NCBI GenBank assembly: GCA_965224285.1
Contig: OZ245043.1
Span: forward strand, 2,542,001-2,606,000
From: JAJCYK01 sp965224285
GTDB lineage: Bacteria > Bacteroidota > Bacteroidia > Cytophagales > Cyclobacteriaceae
DNA: 64,000 nucleotides
Direction of reading: 5' to 3'
The position numbers were made by a program, and so were the translations under genes. The notes beneath the pieces are model-generated. The model ran no database searches. It had not been told where the DNA came from and was given only the letters and a program-made list of their open reading frames with translations. Shown here piece by piece: positions 25,395-33,488 of the stretch (its first letter is position 1; the number at the start of each line of letters is the position of its first letter).

Positions 25395-27587
25395 ATGAAG
25401 ATCCTATTGCGTTTTTTGCTGCTGCTTTTGATCTGGCAATATCCCTGCCTGGGACAAAATCCATTTTCATTTAATCCAGTCAGTGATATCCCGGTTATTA
25501 TGGACGACCAGTCCCTTCCCCTGGCATGGTCTGGAGGCTTGAATTCAGGCCAGTATTATAGTATGGACCTCAATCAGGATCAAGAAGCAGACCTGGTGAT
25601 CTTTGACCGTACCACCGATAAAGTGAACACCTTTATTAAAGTGGCAGGACAGTATCAATACCAACCTCGTTACGAGTATTTATTTCCCCAGGACCTTAAC
25701 AGCTGGATGGTACTGGCCGATTACGATTGCGATGGAAAGAAAGATATTTTCGCCAATACTACCTTCGGGCTTAAAGTATATCGCAATATTACCCTAAATC
25801 AGCTGTCCTTCCAACTGGTGGAAGATCCCCTGCAAAGTGAGAATAATGGCCTGTTGGTTAATCTGCAGGTATCTTCCAGTGATATTCCTGCCGTTACGGA
25901 CGTCGATGGAGATGGTGACCTGGACATATTAGTTTTCAATTTTGCGGTGGGCGGAGTGGTAGAATATCACAAAAACCTGAGCCTGGAAACTGACGGGACC
26001 TGCAATAATCTGAATTTCCGGCTGGAGACCAATCGCTGGGGGGATTTTGAAGAATGTGATTGCGATGAGTTTGTCTTTGGCGGTTCTTGCAACAACCCGG
26101 GAGGGAAGGCAGCGCATGCCGGGGGAAAATCCATATTGACCCTGGATCGTGATCACGATGGGGATCTAGAGTTAATATTTGGCGATGAATTTTGTGAGAA
26201 TATTACCTTGCTGGAAAACCAGGGCGACGCTGACCAAGCCGACTTTAACACCGCATCAGCGGAATTTCCCAATGATCAAAACCCCGTCAGTTTTTTCATT
26301 TTCCCGGCACTTTACCAACTGGACGTTAATGATGATGGTCACACAGATCTTATAGCTGCTCCCAACTTGTTTCAGAATCTCAACCGCCAGGTGAATTTCC
26401 GGCAATCCAGCCATTTGTACTTGAATGAGGGATTAACTGATCAGGAATCCTTCCAGTATGTGACCGATGACTGGCTGCAAGGCGATATGTTGGATTTCGG
26501 CGAAGCAGCAGCACTGGTATTTTTGGATTTTGACGGCGATCTGGACCAGGATATGTTAGTAGGCAGCCGGGGTATAGTACAAGACGGTAGTAGCTTTTAT
26601 GCAACCTTGCATCTTTTTGAAAATACCGGAGGTCCAGGGAATCCAAGCTTTGAACTTACGAACCCAGACTTTCTGAACTTAAGCAGTAGTCAGCTGCAAT
26701 CCATTAAACCCTCCTGGGCAGATTTGAACGGGGATGGCTGGAACGACCTGGTTTTTGCAGCAGCCGCGGTCAATGGTCAAACCAGCATTCACTATATCCT
26801 CAACCAATCCGGCCAGGCTTTTGATCCCATAAGCAACCAACCGGAAATCCTCAACTTTATCATCGACTCTGGTGATCACCCACATTTCAAGGATTTTAAC
26901 GGCGACGGTTGGGCCGATCTTTTACTGGGAAAAAGAACCGGCAGGTTGGAGTATTGGGAAAATCAAGCTTCCGGTGATTTGATATTTGATTTGGTCGATG
27001 AACAACTGGCCGGTATCGGAGACGATAGCTTTAGGAGGGAATTAGTCCCCTGGAGCCAAGACTTAAACCAGGATGGCGATCTGGAATTGGTCACCATCGA
27101 TGCCACCGGGGTGATGCGGATTTATGAAAACTTCTTAGACGACAAACCGGAAGTGGTACAAAATTTCACCGAACTGATCCGGTTTGAGGAAGGGCAACCT
27201 AAGCTGCTAAGCCGGTTGGGCAGGAACAGCACCATCACTGGGGCACAACTAGGCACTGGATTACCCTACTTGATAATTGGCAGCAATCAAGGAGGACTGC
27301 TGCTGCTGGAGAATCACAGTGATATTTCCCCTAATGCTCCCGGGGCCGGCACCCTGGAGCTGCTCATTCAGCCAAACCCCAATCCCGGACGTCTAAAATT
27401 AAGCGCCAACCGGCCATTCAGCTGGGTAATGTATAATGCCCAAGGTCAAGCAATCCGCAAAAGTCCGCCGGCTCCACTGTTTACCCATTTCCTGGATGCC
27501 AGTGACCTGGCGGATGGCATTTACGTAGTACGCGGAATCAGCGTTGATGGCGTGACGGAAGCACGGCGGATGCTGGTGTTGAGGTAG
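25395..27587 (+). CDS. T9SS-secreted FG-GAP/VCBS repeat protein
   Basis: Exported protein of 730 aa with a signal peptide (residues 1-20, ending PCLGQ). It contains about nine calcium-binding-type repeats of the FG-GAP/VCBS kind, each with a DxDxDGxxD core (DYDCDGKKDIF, DVDGDGDLDIL, DRDHDGDLELI, DVNDDGHTDLI, DLNGDGWNDLV, DFNGDGWADLL, DLNQDGDLELV), expected to fold as a beta propeller. The last 75 residues form a type IX sorting domain (IQPNPNPGRLKL, MYNAQGQ, LADGIYVVRG). A cell-surface or released protein; binding partner unknown. It is divergent from murF and is followed by the tandem repeat array. ATG start. Confidence 0.9.
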   Translation: MKILLRFLLLLLIWQYPCLGQNPFSFNPVSDIPVIMDDQSLPLAWSGGLNSGQYYSMDLNQDQEADLVIFDRTTDKVNTFIKVAGQYQYQPRYEYLFPQDLNSWMVLADYDCDGKKDIFANTTFGLKVYRNITLNQLSFQLVEDPLQSENNGLLVNLQVSSSDIPAVTDVDGDGDLDILVFNFAVGGVVEYHKNLSLETDGTCNNLNFRLETNRWGDFEECDCDEFVFGGSCNNPGGKAAHAGGKSILTLDRDHDGDLELIFGDEFCENITLLENQGDADQADFNTASAEFPNDQNPVSFFIFPALYQLDVNDDGHTDLIAAPNLFQNLNRQVNFRQSSHLYLNEGLTDQESFQYVTDDWLQGDMLDFGEAAALVFLDFDGDLDQDMLVGSRGIVQDGSSFYATLHLFENTGGPGNPSFELTNPDFLNLSSSQLQSIKPSWADLNGDGWNDLVFAAAAVNGQTSIHYILNQSGQAFDPISNQPEILNFIIDSGDHPHFKDFNGDGWADLLLGKRTGRLEYWENQASGDLIFDLVDEQLAGIGDDSFRRELVPWSQDLNQDGDLELVTIDATGVMRIYENFLDDKPEVVQNFTELIRFEEGQPKLLSRLGRNSTITGAQLGTGLPYLIIGSNQGGLLLLENHSDISPNAPGAGTLELLIQPNPNPGRLKLSANRPFSWVMYNAQGQAIRKSPPAPLFTHFLDASDLADGIYVVRGISVDGVTEARRMLVLR

Positions 27588-27628
27588 GGTGTCAACAGTT
27601 TTTGGACGTGATCAGGGCCCGCTGCTTA

Positions 27629-29013
27629 TGACGTAATAATATAAGTACCTGATTATAAAATATTTATATAACTCAGTCGCTTGCTATACAATCGCCCACT
27701 TCCAGTCATTGCGATGAGCGTAGTGAAGAAGCAATCTCCTTGGTAACCTGGTTAGTCTAATTATTTATGTGGCTAACCTTGAATGGGATTGCTTCACTGC
27801 GTTTGCAATGACTCACTATGATAAACGTCTGATATTAAGCTGTACGACTACTCTATTCGCTCTGATATTCCCAGAGACGACTATGGTAGATTGACTATTG
27901 ATCGCCGCTCTAGATGACCACTACATCAACAACTATAGCTTATTCATACCCCTCACGTCATCCTGGTTTTGTGTGTTTTGGAATCAAAGTATTTAACCTC
28001 GACATGACATAATAATATAAGTGCCTGATTATAAAATATTAACATAACTCAGTCGCTTGCTATACAATCGCCCACTTCCAGTCATTGCGATGAGCGTAGT
28101 GAAGAAGCAATCTCCTTGGCAACCTGGTTAGTCTAACTATTTATGTGGCTAACCTTGAATGGGATTGCTTCACTGCGTTCGTAATGACTCACTATGATAA
28201 ACGTCTGATATTAAGCTGTTTAACTACTTTATTCGCTCTGATATTCACAGTGACGACTATGGTGGATTAACTATTGATCGCCGCTCTAGAGGACCACTAC
28301 ATCAACAACTATAGCTTATTCATACCCCTCACGTCATCCTGGTTTTGTGTGTTTTGGAATCAAAATATTTAACCTCGACATGACATAATAATATAAGTAC
28401 CTGATTATAAAATATTTACATAACTCAGTCGCTTGCTATACAATCGCCCACTTCCAGTCATTGCGATGAGCGTAGTGAAGAAGCAATCTCCTTGGCAACC
28501 TGGTTAGTCTAACTATTTATGTGGCTAACCTTGAATGGGATTGCTTCACTGCGTTCGCAATGACTCACTATGATAAACGTCTGATATTAAGCTGTTTAAC
28601 TACTTTATTCGCTCTGATATTCCCAGTGACGACTATGGTGGATTAACTATTGATCGCCGCTCTAGATTGACCACTACATCAACAACTATAGCTTATTCAT
28701 ACCCCTCACGTCATCCTGGTTTTGTGTGTTTTGGAATCAAAATATTTAACCTCGACATGACATAATAATATAAGTGCCTGATTATAAAATATTTACATAA
28801 CTCAGTCGCTTGCTATACAATCGCCCACTTCCAGTCATTGCGATGAGCGTAGTGAAGAAGCAATCTCCTTGGCAACCTGTTTAGTCTAATTATTTATGTG
28901 GCTAACCTTGAATGGGATTGCTTCACTGCGTTCGCAATGACTCACTATAATAAACGTCTGATATTAAGCTGTTTAACTACTCTATTCGCTCTGATATTCC
29001 CAGTGACGACTAT
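27629..29013. repeat. Tandem array of a 376-bp repeat, 3.7 copies, each with a long hairpin
   Basis: Head-to-tail units start at 27629, 28005, 28381 and 28758; periods are 376, 376 and 377 (one inserted base), and the fourth copy stops at 29013. Copies differ by only scattered substitutions. Each unit contains an imperfect inverted repeat of about 110 nt (27704-27813, 28080-28189, 28456-28565, 28833-28942): the outer arm agtcattgcgatgagcg pairs with cgcaatgact at the other end, the arms also share gaagcaatc/gattgcttc, and an inner ggttag/ctaacc extends the stem. No open frame of useful length exists. The outer arms resemble hairpin repeats dispersed in many Bacteroidota genomes (from memory). 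The gap 27588-29570 holds no gene. Confidence 0.93.
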
Positions 29014-29059
29014 ACGGGATTCCAACCAACAAGGGTCAGGTATGCAACTTGGCTCCATT

Positions 29060-29079
29060 TTCCAAACCTAGGTTTGGAA
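29060..29079. repeat. Perfect 20-bp palindrome
   Basis: ttccaaacctaggtttggaa reads identically on both strands. It lies just past the repeat array in non-coding DNA and could be a dimeric protein-binding site. Confidence 0.75.
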
Positions 29080-29095
29080 TTGGGTTTTAATAATT

Positions 29096-29151
29096 AAAGT
29101 TCAAACTTTCCCGGCCTGTGCGGCTTAAGTTACGCGGGATAAACTTAAGCC
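29096..29151. repeat. Two further inverted repeats downstream of the array
   Basis: aaagttcaaacttt (29096-29109) is a short dyad; ggcttaagtt (29122-29131) and aacttaagcc (29142-29151) are perfect 10-bp arms around a 10-nt GC-rich loop. Neither is followed by a T-run in either direction, so terminator function is not obvious. Confidence 0.65.
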
Positions 29152-29285
29152 AGGTGTGAAGGTGTGCTGGAGCAGAGAATCAAAAGCTTCTATTGATATC
29201 CCACTTCGGATTTTGCGCTCTTCATTCTTCGTTGATCAGATCCGTTGGATTTCGCCCTCTAGATCAACCACAGTCCAGGTCATCT

Positions 29286-29324
29286 CGACCGTAGCGGAGA
29301 GCCTGTCCCGACCGTAGCGGAGAG
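29286..29324. repeat. Short direct repeat, dispersed-element-like
   Basis: The 16-mer cgaccgtagcggagag occurs at 29286-29301 and 29309-29324 (period 23). Text of the form tctcgaccgtagcggagagatctt is a second type of dispersed short repeat that I associate with Bacteroidota intergenic regions. The remaining sequence up to 29570 shows nothing else recognisable apart from a small dyad at 29457-29470. Confidence 0.6.
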
Positions 29325-29570
29325 ATCTTTTTCCTTAGTTGCAGTCTTCAAAATAGACTTAAAGTGAACCAGATCCTGCCATTTTCTTATAAGATTTCTC
29401 GGCTTAAATGGCTTGCTATTTGAATTAGGATTGAATCGACAATCCCGATCTCTATGCTCATGAACATGAGTAATCTCACCTCAGCGAACAACGGGGGCGA
29501 ACGCAAAATTCAAAATCGAAATAGGTAATTATAGCGAAGTTAGTCTTGATCAATAAAATATGCTTGGCAG

Positions 29571-30374
29571 CTAATGATCACTTAAGATCTCAAACCCATC
29601 TGCATCTAAATGCACGGGGAATTTCTCCCGGAACTTCAGCATTATTTCCCCATCAAGAGTTTCTGTAATAATGGTTTCTTCATCTTCCAGATGAGCTATA
29701 AATTTCCCCTTGGGATCGACTATACCGCTGTGGCCGTTATATTCTACTCCCAAACCATCCTTCCCAATGCGGTTCAAGCCTACTGCATAGCACATGTTTT
29801 CGATGGCTCTGGCCTGTAGCAAGGTATCCCAGGCGTTGATACGAGGCACCGGCCAATTGGCTACAAACAATAGCAGATCATACTCCAGGGTCTGCTTTTG
29901 CCTATCATAGGTATTGCGGTTCCACACCGGAAAGCGTAGATCGTAACAGATCTGGGGGCAGATCTTCCAACCCCGATATTCTACCACCAACCGGCTGGCG
30001 CCTGGCTGATAGTGGTCATGTTCATCGGCCATACGGAAAAGATGCCGTTTGTCATAATATTCATAACTGCCGTCAGGATTCATCCATAGTAAGCGATTGA
30101 AAAAAGCCCCCTGATCTTTTACTATATAACTACCAACTAGTGCGGTTTCCTTTTGACGGGCCATTTGCGACATCCAGCGAAAAGTGTGGGTGCCCATGGG
30201 TTCTGCCCATGACCTGGCATCCATGGTGAACCCGGTAGTGAACATCTCCGGCAGTACAATAATGTCGGTGGGGTAATTTATCTGCCATATTTTCTCTTCA
30301 AACATGGCCCGGTTGGCTTCCGGTTGATGCCAATGCAACTTACTTTGAATCAGGGTTATAGTTAGATCCTGCAT
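29571..30374 (-). CDS. Nitrilase-superfamily omega-amidase (YafV-like)
   Basis: Amidase of 267 aa. The Glu-Lys-Cys triad of the nitrilase superfamily is visible: Glu in IIVLPEMFTTGF (about residue 43), Lys in YYDKRHLF and Cys in PQICYDLRFPVW. The pattern, including NWPVPRINAWDTLLQARAIEN, matches omega-amidases of the YafV/Nit2 type, which hydrolyse 2-oxosuccinamate/2-oxoglutaramate or the methionine-derived analogue to the 2-oxoacid and ammonia. The gene overlaps the upstream aminotransferase by 13 bases, which fits: the transaminase makes the amide-bearing ketoacid and this enzyme removes the amide. ATG start. Final gene of the operon. Confidence 0.9.
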   Translation of the reverse strand: MQDLTITLIQSKLHWHQPEANRAMFEEKIWQINYPTDIIVLPEMFTTGFTMDARSWAEPMGTHTFRWMSQMARQKETALVGSYIVKDQGAFFNRLLWMNPDGSYEYYDKRHLFRMADEHDHYQPGASRLVVEYRGWKICPQICYDLRFPVWNRNTYDRQKQTLEYDLLLFVANWPVPRINAWDTLLQARAIENMCYAVGLNRIGKDGLGVEYNGHSGIVDPKGKFIAHLEDEETIITETLDGEIMLKFREKFPVHLDADGFEILSDH

Positions 30375-31513
30375 AGCTTTTCTGCGGCTTTTATTAATGT
30401 TTCATCACTTTTGGCAAAACAAAAGCGCAGGACTTTATGATCCGTACCCCTTTGATAAAAGACCGATACCGGAATACTGGCTACCCCGTGCTCACGGGTC
30501 AGCCAGTTTGCCATTTCCCGGTCGGGGAGATCCGACAATTCTCCATATTCCATCATTTGAAAATAAGTGCCGTGCGAAGGCAAAGGCTTAAAAGCTGATT
30601 CAGACATGGTATTTAAAAACAAATCCCTTTTCTGCTGAAAAAACCCTCCCAACTGGTTATAGGTTTCCGGATCCTGAATATAATCAGCAATGGCATGCTG
30701 AATAGGGGTGTTGATACTGAAGGTGGTAAATTGATGTATTTTTTTCAGTTCGACGGTAATTTCTGGTGGGGCTACGCAATAGCCAATCTTCCAGCCGGTG
30801 GCGTGCAGGGTTTTCCCAAAAGAAAATACCGCAACTCCCCGCTCGCGCAATTTACTCAGGCTCAAAATGCTGTGATGTTGCAGACCGTCGAATACCATGT
30901 GCTCATACACCTCATCACTTATGATGTGGAGTTGATGCTCGTTGACAATTTCAGCTAGCTGCTCCAGATCCTCCCTGGGCATTACGCTGCCGGCAGGGTT
31001 GTTGGGGTTATTGATCACAATAACTTTTGTACCAGAATTGATCGCAGCGTTTAACTGGTCCCAGTCGATGGCGAATTCGGGGTAAGTCAATTCAATGTGG
31101 ACAGGTATACCCCCAGCTAGTACCACCGATGGAGCATACAGGTCATATGCCGGGTCAAATATGATGACCTCGTCACCTGGGTGTACCAGCGTTTGAAGGG
31201 CCACGAAAAGGCCCTCTGTGGCTCCGGAGGTTACGGTGATTTCTACCTCCGGGTCGAAATCATGTGATGAATAGGAATTCAATTTATCCGCAATCCGCTG
31301 TCGTAAAGCAGGCACCCCGGGCATGGGAGCATATTGATTATAACCTTGTTGCATGTAGCGCCCCACCAATTCGACCAACTGTTGACTTATGGGAAAGTCT
31401 GGAAAACCCTGGGAGAGGTTAATAGCCTGATATTCCTGGGCCAGAGCGGACATTTCAGTGAAAATGGTGGTACCTACATGGGGTAATTTGCTGGGGATGG
31501 CGGCTGGACTCAT
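30362..31513 (-). CDS. PLP-dependent aminotransferase, methionine/glutamine transaminase type (YbdL-like)
   Basis: Fold-type I aminotransferase of 383 aa. The family opening LPHVGTTIFTEMSALAQEYQAINLSQGFPDFP is intact, with TSGATEGLFVA, the NNPNNPAGSVM loop that holds the carboxylate, ISDEVYEHMVF, and the PLP-binding Lys in FSFGKTLHATGWKIGYC (about residue 230). This subgroup (YbdL, kynurenine aminotransferase/glutamine transaminase K) uses methionine, glutamine or aromatic amino acids. Overlap with the omega-amidase gene supports a transaminase-omega-amidase pathway for methionine salvage. ATG start 10 bp after def. Confidence 0.92.
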   Translation of the reverse strand: MSPAAIPSKLPHVGTTIFTEMSALAQEYQAINLSQGFPDFPISQQLVELVGRYMQQGYNQYAPMPGVPALRQRIADKLNSYSSHDFDPEVEITVTSGATEGLFVALQTLVHPGDEVIIFDPAYDLYAPSVVLAGGIPVHIELTYPEFAIDWDQLNAAINSGTKVIVINNPNNPAGSVMPREDLEQLAEIVNEHQLHIISDEVYEHMVFDGLQHHSILSLSKLRERGVAVFSFGKTLHATGWKIGYCVAPPEITVELKKIHQFTTFSINTPIQHAIADYIQDPETYNQLGGFFQQKRDLFLNTMSESAFKPLPSHGTYFQMMEYGELSDLPDREMANWLTREHGVASIPVSVFYQRGTDHKVLRFCFAKSDETLIKAAEKLCRI

Positions 31514-31523
31514 TGCGAAGTAT

Positions 31524-32075
31524 TCAGGCCTTTAAGGGAAATCTCATGCGATAATCCACCTCCACTTTGCCTTTAGTGATTCCCGTTAGTTTGCCTTTTA
31601 ATATTCTCTTTTTAAATGGTGATAGATAGTCGGTAAATAAAACCCCTTCAATATGGTCGTATTCATGCTGGATGATCCTGGCCCTAAGATCATCGAACTC
31701 TTCTTCATGCAGATTCCATCCCTCATCGTAATATCGAAGCCGGATAGTGGGATTGCGCACTACTTCTTCCCTGATCCCCGGTATACTTAAACACCCTTCC
31801 TCAAAAGCCCATTTCTCACCCTCCTCTAGTAGGATAATGGGATTGATAAAGACCTTCTTGAATCCTTCCATAGCCTCATCCATAGCCTTGCCATCAATCA
31901 CAAACATCCGCAGGCTCAGCCCGATCTGGGGGCAGGCCAGTCCCACACCATGGGCAGCATACATAGTTTCAAACATATCACTGCTAAGCTTGGTAATATC
32001 CATAGTGTCGGGTTGTACTTCTTCAGCCTTCTTTCGCAGCACCGGATCGCCATAGGCCACAATAGGGTATATCAT
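31524..32075 (-). CDS. def: Peptide deformylase
   Basis: Removes the N-formyl group from nascent proteins. The protein is 183 aa, normal for the type I enzyme. All three motifs are seen: HGVGLACPQIG (motif 1, with Cys-Pro in place of the usual Ala-x-Gln start), EGCLSIPG (motif 2, the metal-ligand Cys) and QHEYDHIEGVLF (motif 3, the two metal-ligand His and catalytic Glu). Overlaps ruvX upstream by 4 bases (ATGA) and precedes the aminotransferase. ATG start. Confidence 0.97.
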   Translation of the reverse strand: MIYPIVAYGDPVLRKKAEEVQPDTMDITKLSSDMFETMYAAHGVGLACPQIGLSLRMFVIDGKAMDEAMEGFKKVFINPIILLEEGEKWAFEEGCLSIPGIREEVVRNPTIRLRYYDEGWNLHEEEFDDLRARIIQHEYDHIEGVLFTDYLSPFKKRILKGKLTGITKGKVEVDYRMRFPLKA

Positions 32076-32494
32076 GAATTCAAAGTAAGATCTTCCAAAA
32101 ACGCTTGTAAAATCAGGGTTGCACTGATCTGATCAAGATTTGATTTTTTTTGCCGGTTTTTTTTCTTGGTACCGGCAATAACCAAGGACTCTCTGGCCTT
32201 TTTACTGGTAAAGGCCTCATCAATGGTGGTGATCGATTTATCCGGAAAATGTTCTTCCAGCTTTATTAGTAATTCCTCCACCAAATTAGTGGCGTGGGTA
32301 GGCGAACCGTCATGCCTTAAGGGGTATCCAACTACTATTTTAGTTACTGGTTCTCGGGCAAAGTAATCCGATAAAAAGGGCATCAGGGCTTGGTTGGGAA
32401 CGGTATCCAAAGGAGTGGCGATCAGCTGTTCCAAATCCGTAACCGCCAGCCCTACCCGCTTCGACCCATAGTCGATTGCCAGGATTCTGCTCAT
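32072..32494 (-). CDS. ruvX: Holliday-junction resolvase-like YqgF/RuvX (pre-16S rRNA nuclease)
   Basis: RNase H-fold nuclease of 140 aa, essential in many bacteria and shown to trim the 5' end of pre-16S rRNA. Characteristic blocks: ILAIDYGSKRVGLAVTD with the first catalytic Asp, KIVVGYPLRHDGSPTHAT, ITTIDEAFTSKKARESL with the Asp/Glu pair, then the C-terminal DQISATLILQAFLED with the last Asp. Overlaps def by 4 bases and begins 3 bases after the RIC-like gene stop. ATG start. Confidence 0.95.
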   Translation of the reverse strand: MSRILAIDYGSKRVGLAVTDLEQLIATPLDTVPNQALMPFLSDYFAREPVTKIVVGYPLRHDGSPTHATNLVEELLIKLEEHFPDKSITTIDEAFTSKKARESLVIAGTKKKNRQKKSNLDQISATLILQAFLEDLTLNS

Positions 32495-32497
32495 CGA

Positions 32498-33244
32498 TCA
32501 GTTCTCTCTTATCTTTTGCTCAAAGATGGTTTTTACCTGGCGTTCCAATACCAGAGCTTTAGGGAAAAGTATTTCATCTTCAATACGGGCGTGGGTTACC
32601 AGGCTTTCTTCAAATGCTTTTAGTTCAGAGTAGACCACCTTTACATGAAGGGGAGCTCTAGCCTTAATTTTATAGTTCTTAGTTATATTCCTGATACCTT
32701 CCATCTCGTCATCATGTACCTCATGCTCTATGGCATGATGCTGAATGGAATACTTCTCCATTTCATAGTACAGTATGGAAGGGTTGTAATTGTTCTTGAT
32801 AACCTGATCGAGCAGGGCGATATAGCCAAAGAGGTTGTCTTCTTCCTGATAGATGTGCTGAATGAATTCTTCTACAAATAAAGGAAACACGAACTTCAGA
32901 TCCCTGATGACAGTTTGATAGGCTCCTGTCCTGGAGGGAAGGTGGTCAATCAAGGACGCTAAGTAAGGTAGTTTGCGTTTGATGAAAATATGATGGGCAT
33001 GCTTCAGATACTCGACAACCAGGTCGATAGGATATTTCATTAAGCTGAGTTCATCCAGCGTCTCCGCAGCAACCGCCGATTCCAGGCCCGCTACCAGCTT
33101 ATCCACGCAAATGCCTTTTTGAGCACAAACCTGTTGTAAGGTCTTATCGGAATAACGGTAGAATTGAATTCCAAAGTAGTGCAATACCGAAGCATATACA
33201 TAATTCTCACCTACCAGTTCCGCTATTTTTGTATTTGGATTCAC
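32498..33244 (-). CDS. RIC/ScdA-like hemerythrin-domain protein lacking the CCGG motif
   Basis: Protein of 248 aa with the architecture of the iron-sulfur cluster repair di-iron proteins (RIC, YtfE/ScdA). The N-terminal DUF542-like part (residues 1-55) keeps GENYVYASVLHYFGI and KTLQQVCAQKGI, but the four residues that should be Cys-Cys-Gly-Gly read Tyr-Arg-Tyr-Ser. The hemerythrin domain retains candidate di-iron ligands: HHIFIKRKLPYLASLIDHL, FIQHIYQEEDNLFGY, QHHAIEHEVHDDEM and THARIEDEILFPKA. It probably still binds a di-iron centre; repair of nitrosative or oxidative damage is an inference. GTG start. First gene of a five-gene operon with ruvX, def and the transaminase pair. Confidence 0.85.
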   Translation of the reverse strand: MNPNTKIAELVGENYVYASVLHYFGIQFYRYSDKTLQQVCAQKGICVDKLVAGLESAVAAETLDELSLMKYPIDLVVEYLKHAHHIFIKRKLPYLASLIDHLPSRTGAYQTVIRDLKFVFPLFVEEFIQHIYQEEDNLFGYIALLDQVIKNNYNPSILYYEMEKYSIQHHAIEHEVHDDEMEGIRNITKNYKIKARAPLHVKVVYSELKAFEESLVTHARIEDEILFPKALVLERQVKTIFEQKIREN

Positions 33245-33261
33245 AATCTAGCTGTTCCTTG

Positions 33262-33297
33262 CAAATATAGGGAATGGGTCAGAAATATGCGGACAAA
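33262..33297 (-). promoter_or_regulatory. Putative promoter of the RIC-like/ruvX/def operon
   Basis: On the minus strand a -7 element tatatttg (33269-33262), exact for TAnnTTTG, is preceded by TTTG (33297-33294) with a 24-base spacer, slightly long. It ends 17 bases before the GTG start at 33244, implying a very short leader. Confidence 0.5.
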
Positions 33298-33488
33298 TAG
33301 TGTTGATTTTAGCTGTAGAGGGCCGACCGACATAACGCATTTCATTAGAATACGTATACCTACAAGCACCCCCTTATCAGTAAGTTAGGAGCGAAAGGTT
33401 AATCAAATTAATGTAATATTAAAGAGCAGTTTTAGTTTTCTTAACGGGGGGAATGCCCTAATTTTATAAAAAATCTAAGATCTATATC

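Noticed and set aside
27629..29013. CRISPR array
   Set aside because: The periodicity is 376 bp with no short repeat/unique-spacer alternation; whole units are nearly identical, and no cas genes are present.
29014..29570. tRNA or small RNA gene in the gap
   Set aside because: No cloverleaf-like arms or T-loop sequence seen on either strand; the dyads present are palindromes without a tRNA layout.
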